Below, piece after piece: positions 60,018 through 64,000 of a DNA stretch of 64,000 bases. The position numbers and the translations under genes were made by a program. This stretch comes from CAVROP01 sp050012175 (GTDB taxonomy: Bacteria > Acidobacteriota > Terriglobia > UBA7540): positions 62,001 through 126,000 of the forward strand of contig JBEKHR010000009.1 of assembly GCA_050012175.1 (NCBI GenBank). Reading direction: 5' to 3'. Under the pieces are notes generated by a model that had not been told where the DNA came from, did not search any database, and saw only the letters and a program-made list of their open reading frames with translations. Positions within the stretch are counted from its first letter, which is position 1, and the number at the start of each line of letters is the position of its first letter.

Positions 60018-61214
60018 ATGGCGATGAAAGCGTTGTTCTTTGAAGGCATTCATGAAGATGCAGTCGCAACATTCTCCCGCGCTGGCTATGATGTCAGGAC
60101 CCTGCCCGGAAGCCCGGATGCAGCCGTACTCGTTCAGGAAATCCGAAATGTTGCCGTGCTTGGAATCCGGTCCAAGACGAGAATCACCAAGTCTGTTCTT
60201 GAATCTGCTCCCGAGCTACTTGTGGTAGGCGCCTATTGTATCGGAGTCGAGCAAATTGACTGCGCCAGTTGCACCGAACAGGGCATCGCAGTGTTCAATG
60301 ATCCCCACAGTAACACCCGTTCCGTGGCAGAGCTCGCCTTGGGGGAAATCATCATGTTGGTGCGGCGGGTTTTTCACAGCAGCTTCGCTCTCCACCGCGG
60401 CGCTTGGCACAAAAGCGCGAAAGGTTGCCATGAAGTTCGTGGCTTGACACTCGGCATCGTGGGCTACGGTAAGATTGGCTCTCAACTTTCTGAATTAGCA
60501 GAGGCTATTGGGATGAAAGTGGTCTTCTGCGATGTGGCGGAGGTTCTGGCGCGAGGGAACGCAAAGAACTGCGCGTTTTCGGAGCTGCTTCAAACAGCGG
60601 ATGTGGTTTCCCTTCACGTTGACGGCAAACCCCAAAACAGGAATTTCTTTGGCGAAGAAGAGTTCCGGATGATGAAAAGGGGATCGGTTTTCCTCAACTT
60701 GAGTCGAGGTTTCGTGGTTAATCATGAAGCGCTGGCAGAAAACCTGAAGAGCGGTAAGCTGAGCGGGGCGGCCATTGATGTTTTCCCCGAAGAGCCGGGC
60801 AGCGGGGGACTTTTTTCCAACTCACTCCAGAACCTTCCCAACGTCATTCTGACGCCACATATCGGAGGAAGTACCGAAGAAGCTCAGCAAAGCATTGGAC
60901 AATTCGTTTCGGCGCAGATGTGCCGTTACTTACAAACCGGCGACACCAGGCTCAGCGTGAATCTGCCCCACTGCCAACTCGAGAGCGCGCCCCGAAATCA
61001 CAGGCTGGTACACATTCATAGGAACATTCCCGGAATGTTGCTGGCCATAAACCGGGTGTTCGCGGAACGAGGCATCAATGTGGAACGACAAGTCTATGAC
61101 ACCAAGGGGACGGTCGGGTATGCCATTCTGGACATCAATCATGACTGGGACGACGGTCTCATCGCCGCGTTGCGAACAATACCTAACACCATCAGATTCA
61201 GGGTCCTTTACTAG
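60018..61214 (+). CDS. serA: D-3-phosphoglycerate dehydrogenase-like protein with ACT domain
   Basis: 398 residues. D-2-hydroxyacid dehydrogenase fold: TLGIVGYGKIGSQLSELAEA (NAD site), NLSRGFVVNHEAL (Arg), GAAIDVFPEEP (Glu region) and NVILTPHIGGSTEEAQ (catalytic His). Residues about 325-398 form an ACT domain (IPGMLLAINRVFAERGINVERQ), the serine feedback module of SerA. It catalyses the first step of serine synthesis. GGGAG lies 6 nt before ATG 60018. Confidence 0.92.
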   Translation: MAMKALFFEGIHEDAVATFSRAGYDVRTLPGSPDAAVLVQEIRNVAVLGIRSKTRITKSVLESAPELLVVGAYCIGVEQIDCASCTEQGIAVFNDPHSNTRSVAELALGEIIMLVRRVFHSSFALHRGAWHKSAKGCHEVRGLTLGIVGYGKIGSQLSELAEAIGMKVVFCDVAEVLARGNAKNCAFSELLQTADVVSLHVDGKPQNRNFFGEEEFRMMKRGSVFLNLSRGFVVNHEALAENLKSGKLSGAAIDVFPEEPGSGGLFSNSLQNLPNVILTPHIGGSTEEAQQSIGQFVSAQMCRYLQTGDTRLSVNLPHCQLESAPRNHRLVHIHRNIPGMLLAINRVFAERGINVERQVYDTKGTVGYAILDINHDWDDGLIAALRTIPNTIRFRVLY

Positions 61215-61394
61215 TTGAGACCTACCCGAGCCTGCCACACATGGTCCACTCAAGGACACTTATAGAGCATCATTCTCTGGAACTGCGCCGGCGCTTCGTT
61301 TCCCGCTCCTCCATTCAGGCTGGCTTGACCGTGAAGAAAGAGGACTCCCCAAGACGCAGGCTCGTACGGGGTCGTTGCCTGGGGTGCAGTTCCC

Positions 61395-64000
61395 TCACAT
61401 CAAACGCTTGAGGGCGGCGCGGGCTTCCGCGATCTGGGGCAGCTTCGCGGTAGAGTTCTCGAAGTGGCTCAGGAATTCCTGGTAGGCATTGATAGCTTCG
61501 GCTTTCTTACCGGCCTGCTCCAGGATTCCTCCCTGGTAGAACTGTGCCAGGATCGAGGAAAGCAGATCGTTCGAGGCGATCACAGAGGAATTAACCCAAA
61601 ATCTGGCTACCTTAAGGGTCAATTGCAGGTGACGTTCCGCTTCGGTGAAGTTTCCCGTCTCGAAAAAGGCGCGGCCGACTTCGTAATTGATTCGGCGGCG
61701 GAACGATGGATGAATGTTTGCCGAATCCCTCGTCACCTGCTGCCACCTCCCAGAGTAAGCTGCGGCGAGCAAGCGGTAAAACTCGATCGTCCGCTCGAGC
61801 ATGTAGTCACCGACCAGGGGACCGCAGGAAGCGCGCAGAGCGGCGAATTCCTTTTCGGCCGCCAGGTCCTTTTTGAGCACCAGGTCCGCCAAGGCACGCA
61901 GGCCGACGGCCCCAGGCACCGCGTGGCGGCCTGCCAGTTCGAGAACCGCTTGCGGGTTTCCCTGGGCCAACTGAATGCGGGCCGCTTTGAGCAGGGGACG
62001 ATCTGCGCTCAGCGGGAGTTGCTTTGCGCAGAGTCGCGCGGCCTCCTCGTAGCGGCTCACGGCCGGCTCCAGCCGGCCCCGGCCAACTTCGATGTCACCA
62101 AGGATACCCGCCATCTCTGCTTGGCCGGCGCCGCTGGTTCGCGAATAAGCCGCTTGGGCGCTTGCCTCAGCCAGCGAGTACTTCTTCTGCTGTAGATAGA
62201 CGAGGGCGATCTTGTCGGCCGAGCCCATCGACCAGGCGGGGTTCAACTGGGCATTCTTGCGATACTGCGCGAGTGCTTCGTCGTAGCGCTCATTGATGGT
62301 CAGCACGTCACCCCGGTCGTCGATGGGGTTGGGGTCGTTCGGCGGGAGCAGCGAAGCGTAGCGGTCAACCGCGGCTAGGGCGCGCGTCAGATCGCCCTTC
62401 CAGGCGTACCCGTAGGCGAGCATGCTATAGAGCAACGGCTGCCGCTCATCCACGCGCAAGGCTTCGTCATAGACGGGTATCGCTTCCGCCGGTCCCAAGG
62501 CGAAAAAGCGGAGGTCCCCTAGAAGTACACGGGGTTGAATCTCCCGAGGGAACTCGCGCACCGCCGTTTGCAGAAGTTGCCCCGCCTCGTCGATCCGGCC
62601 ATCAAACTCCAGTTGCCCGGCCTGGATGAGGAGCTTCTGCTGCCGGGGAAGTGAAGTGCGCTCGGCGAGTTGCGCGGCGCGCGCCATGGCCTGTCGTCCG
62701 GCCGGTAGGTCGTCGATGAAAAGCACATTGGCGAGTTGGGCATAAGCCATCGCGAATTGGGGGTCAAGTTCGGAAGCGTGGCGGAAGGCCGCTTCCGCTT
62801 CCTCGATCAGGAACCGGTCAAGATAGCTGAGGCCCTGCTCGTAGGCGCGCAGGGCTTCGAGATTAGAGGTGAGGCTGGAGGCGACGTTGAGCTCCGCAGC
62901 GGCTTCGCCGGGGGCCAACCGGTTGAGGATCCCAACGGTCGCTTGGTCAACCATCCCGAAAACCGCCTGGGCGTCGTCGCCCTCGACCTTGTCGGCGAAC
63001 ACCACGCGTCCGGTCGAGGTTTCCTGGACCCGCAAATCCAGGCGGAGGCGCGACCCCACCTTGAGCAAGGCGCCGCTCAGGAACAGGTCGGCTTGCGCTT
63101 CCTTGGCGACTTCCTGGGCTTCGCCGGGCGGCAGCGTGCCTTGGCCCTTTGTCCGGCGGTTGATCAGGCCGCGTACTCGCTCGGTGGAAATGACATCAAG
63201 GGATTTCGCCTGCGCTAAGTTCGTGGTCAGCAGTTCAGCGACCCCGCGATCCAACCACCCGAGCGACTGATCCGCTGAAAGGTTTTCGATCTGCACGACG
63301 GCCAGGGCCTTTGGGACGCCAGGAGGACGCGATCTGCCGGGAAAAACAGGCGCCCATTTCCAGATCAACAGACCGCTCAGGAGGGCCGCCGCCATCAGCC
63401 CGAAAGCTAAGGGCCACCGTTTGCGCGAGGGCACTGGGCGCACCGCGCCTGCGGTCTCGACGGCAGCGGAACGCCCGGAATCCGTATCGCGTTTCAGTCG
63501 CTTGAGGTCGGAACCCACATCAGCCGCACTCTGGTAACGCAGCTCGCGGTCTTTCTCCAGCGCCTTGTTGATGATCCGCTCGAATTCTGCCGGACAGTCT
63601 GGATTCACACGAACCGGAGATACCGGGGCCTTGTGCAAGATGGCGTTGAAAATCGCTGCCGAGGTAGTCCCCGAAAAGGCTTGGTGGCCGGTAGCCATCT
63701 CGTAAAGCACCACGCCCAAACTGAAAAGATCCGTGCGCGCGTCGAGTTCCTGGCCGAGCGCCTGCTCGGGCGACATGTAGGCGATGGTCCCCATGGCCAC
63801 GCCCGGGCTCGTCAAGAACTCCTTGGCCGTTGCAGTAGGCAGAGCCGAAACCCCAAGCTCCCCAGCCAGCCGCTGCCGGGCTGGCGCCAGCTTCGCCAAA
63901 CCGAAGTCCAAAATCTTGGCCTGCCCCCGCGTGGTGATGAAAATGTTGGCAGGCTTGATGTCGCGATGGACGATGCCTTTCTGATGCGCGGCATCCAAGG
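61395..64000 (-). CDS. membrane Ser/Thr protein kinase with TPR region, 5' end cut by window
   Basis: The first visible residues are already inside the kinase domain, so the gene continues past the right edge. HRDIKPANIF, LDFGLAKLAP and YMSPEQALGQELD show an intact C-lobe. A membrane segment (LAFGLMAAALLSGLLIW) follows, then a TolB-like region (ALAVVQIENLSADQSLGWLD) and TPR-like helices to the end. Same architecture as the kinase at 10.1-13.4 kb, but clearly a different sequence. Catalytic Lys is outside the window. Confidence 0.92.
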   Translation of the reverse strand, partial: LDAAHQKGIVHRDIKPANIFITTRGQAKILDFGLAKLAPARQRLAGELGVSALPTATAKEFLTSPGVAMGTIAYMSPEQALGQELDARTDLFSLGVVLYEMATGHQAFSGTTSAAIFNAILHKAPVSPVRVNPDCPAEFERIINKALEKDRELRYQSAADVGSDLKRLKRDTDSGRSAAVETAGAVRPVPSRKRWPLAFGLMAAALLSGLLIWKWAPVFPGRSRPPGVPKALAVVQIENLSADQSLGWLDRGVAELLTTNLAQAKSLDVISTERVRGLINRRTKGQGTLPPGEAQEVAKEAQADLFLSGALLKVGSRLRLDLRVQETSTGRVVFADKVEGDDAQAVFGMVDQATVGILNRLAPGEAAAELNVASSLTSNLEALRAYEQGLSYLDRFLIEEAEAAFRHASELDPQFAMAYAQLANVLFIDDLPAGRQAMARAAQLAERTSLPRQQKLLIQAGQLEFDGRIDEAGQLLQTAVREFPREIQPRVLLGDLRFFALGPAEAIPVYDEALRVDERQPLLYSMLAYGYAWKGDLTRALAAVDRYASLLPPNDPNPIDDRGDVLTINERYDEALAQYRKNAQLNPAWSMGSADKIALVYLQQKKYSLAEASAQAAYSRTSGAGQAEMAGILGDIEVGRGRLEPAVSRYEEAARLCAKQLPLSADRPLLKAARIQLAQGNPQAVLELAGRHAVPGAVGLRALADLVLKKDLAAEKEFAALRASCGPLVGDYMLERTIEFYRLLAAAYSGRWQQVTRDSANIHPSFRRRINYEVGRAFFETGNFTEAERHLQLTLKVARFWVNSSVIASNDLLSSILAQFYQGGILEQAGKKAEAINAYQEFLSHFENSTAKLPQIAEARAALKRLM

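Overview
This is bacterial, high-GC chromosomal DNA, most likely from an Acidobacteriota-type soil bacterium or a close relative. The guess rests on two receptor-like Ser/Thr kinases with TPR tails (10.1-13.4 kb and 61.4 kb to the right edge), many secreted TPR, coiled-coil and beta-propeller proteins, dispersed intergenic repeats of several kinds, and small toxin-antitoxin genes. There is no 16S gene or other phylogenetic marker here, so the phylum is an inference.

Layout. 0-4 kb: the 5' part of a P1-family (S58) peptidase on the minus strand, a small membrane methyltransferase, and a coupled pair of class II aldolase and FGGY sugar kinase. 4.6-9.5 kb: five co-directional genes for secreted or membrane proteins, including an SLT lytic transglycosylase. 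10.1-13.4 kb: a TPR-tailed Ser/Thr kinase. 13.8-15.8 kb: asparagine synthetase AsnA and a VapBC-type pair. 15.9-24.8 kb: a minus-strand carbohydrate/polyol cluster (mannitol-dehydrogenase-like protein, two MDR dehydrogenases, inositol-3-phosphate synthase, PHP protein, bifunctional aldolase/SDR). 25-28.3 kb: a cyclase-like protein and an XRE/TPR-like regulator diverging from a 55-residue protein. 28.4-30.2 kb: a DUF885 metallopeptidase-like protein.

30.9-46.5 kb is one tightly packed plus-strand block: beta-propeller membrane protein, VIT-vWA protein, a 2,499-residue TPR protein, a DUF3352-like secreted protein, a small penicillin-binding transpeptidase and a SpoIID/LytB protein. Overlapping or nearly touching genes suggest co-expression; the last two members point to the cell wall. 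Polyprenyl diphosphate synthase, a CYTH protein and TatA follow.

48.8-55.6 kb is an integrative element in the 3' end of tRNA-Asn(GTT). It has a 47-bp att repeat at both ends, an integrase and excisionase next to the tRNA, a cargo of a small membrane protein, a CbbX/CfqX-type AAA+ ATPase and a PD-(D/E)XK-like nuclease (a candidate undescribed defence cassette), and a group of antitoxin-like genes ending in a DUF433/DUF5615 pair. Beyond it lie an RRM protein, an ABM-like protein, an XRE regulator, an orphan Phd antitoxin whose end is made of REP sequence, a RAYT transposase flanked by REP pairs, a SerA-like dehydrogenase and the second TPR kinase, cut by the right edge.

Several repeat families connect distant parts of the window: a 75-bp GC-rich palindromic repeat (three copies, two read in frame inside proteins), a three-unit array present in opposite orientation at 9.6 and 30.6 kb, REP elements at 10.0 and 59-60 kb, and a MITE-like element that supplies the stop codon of the CYTH gene.
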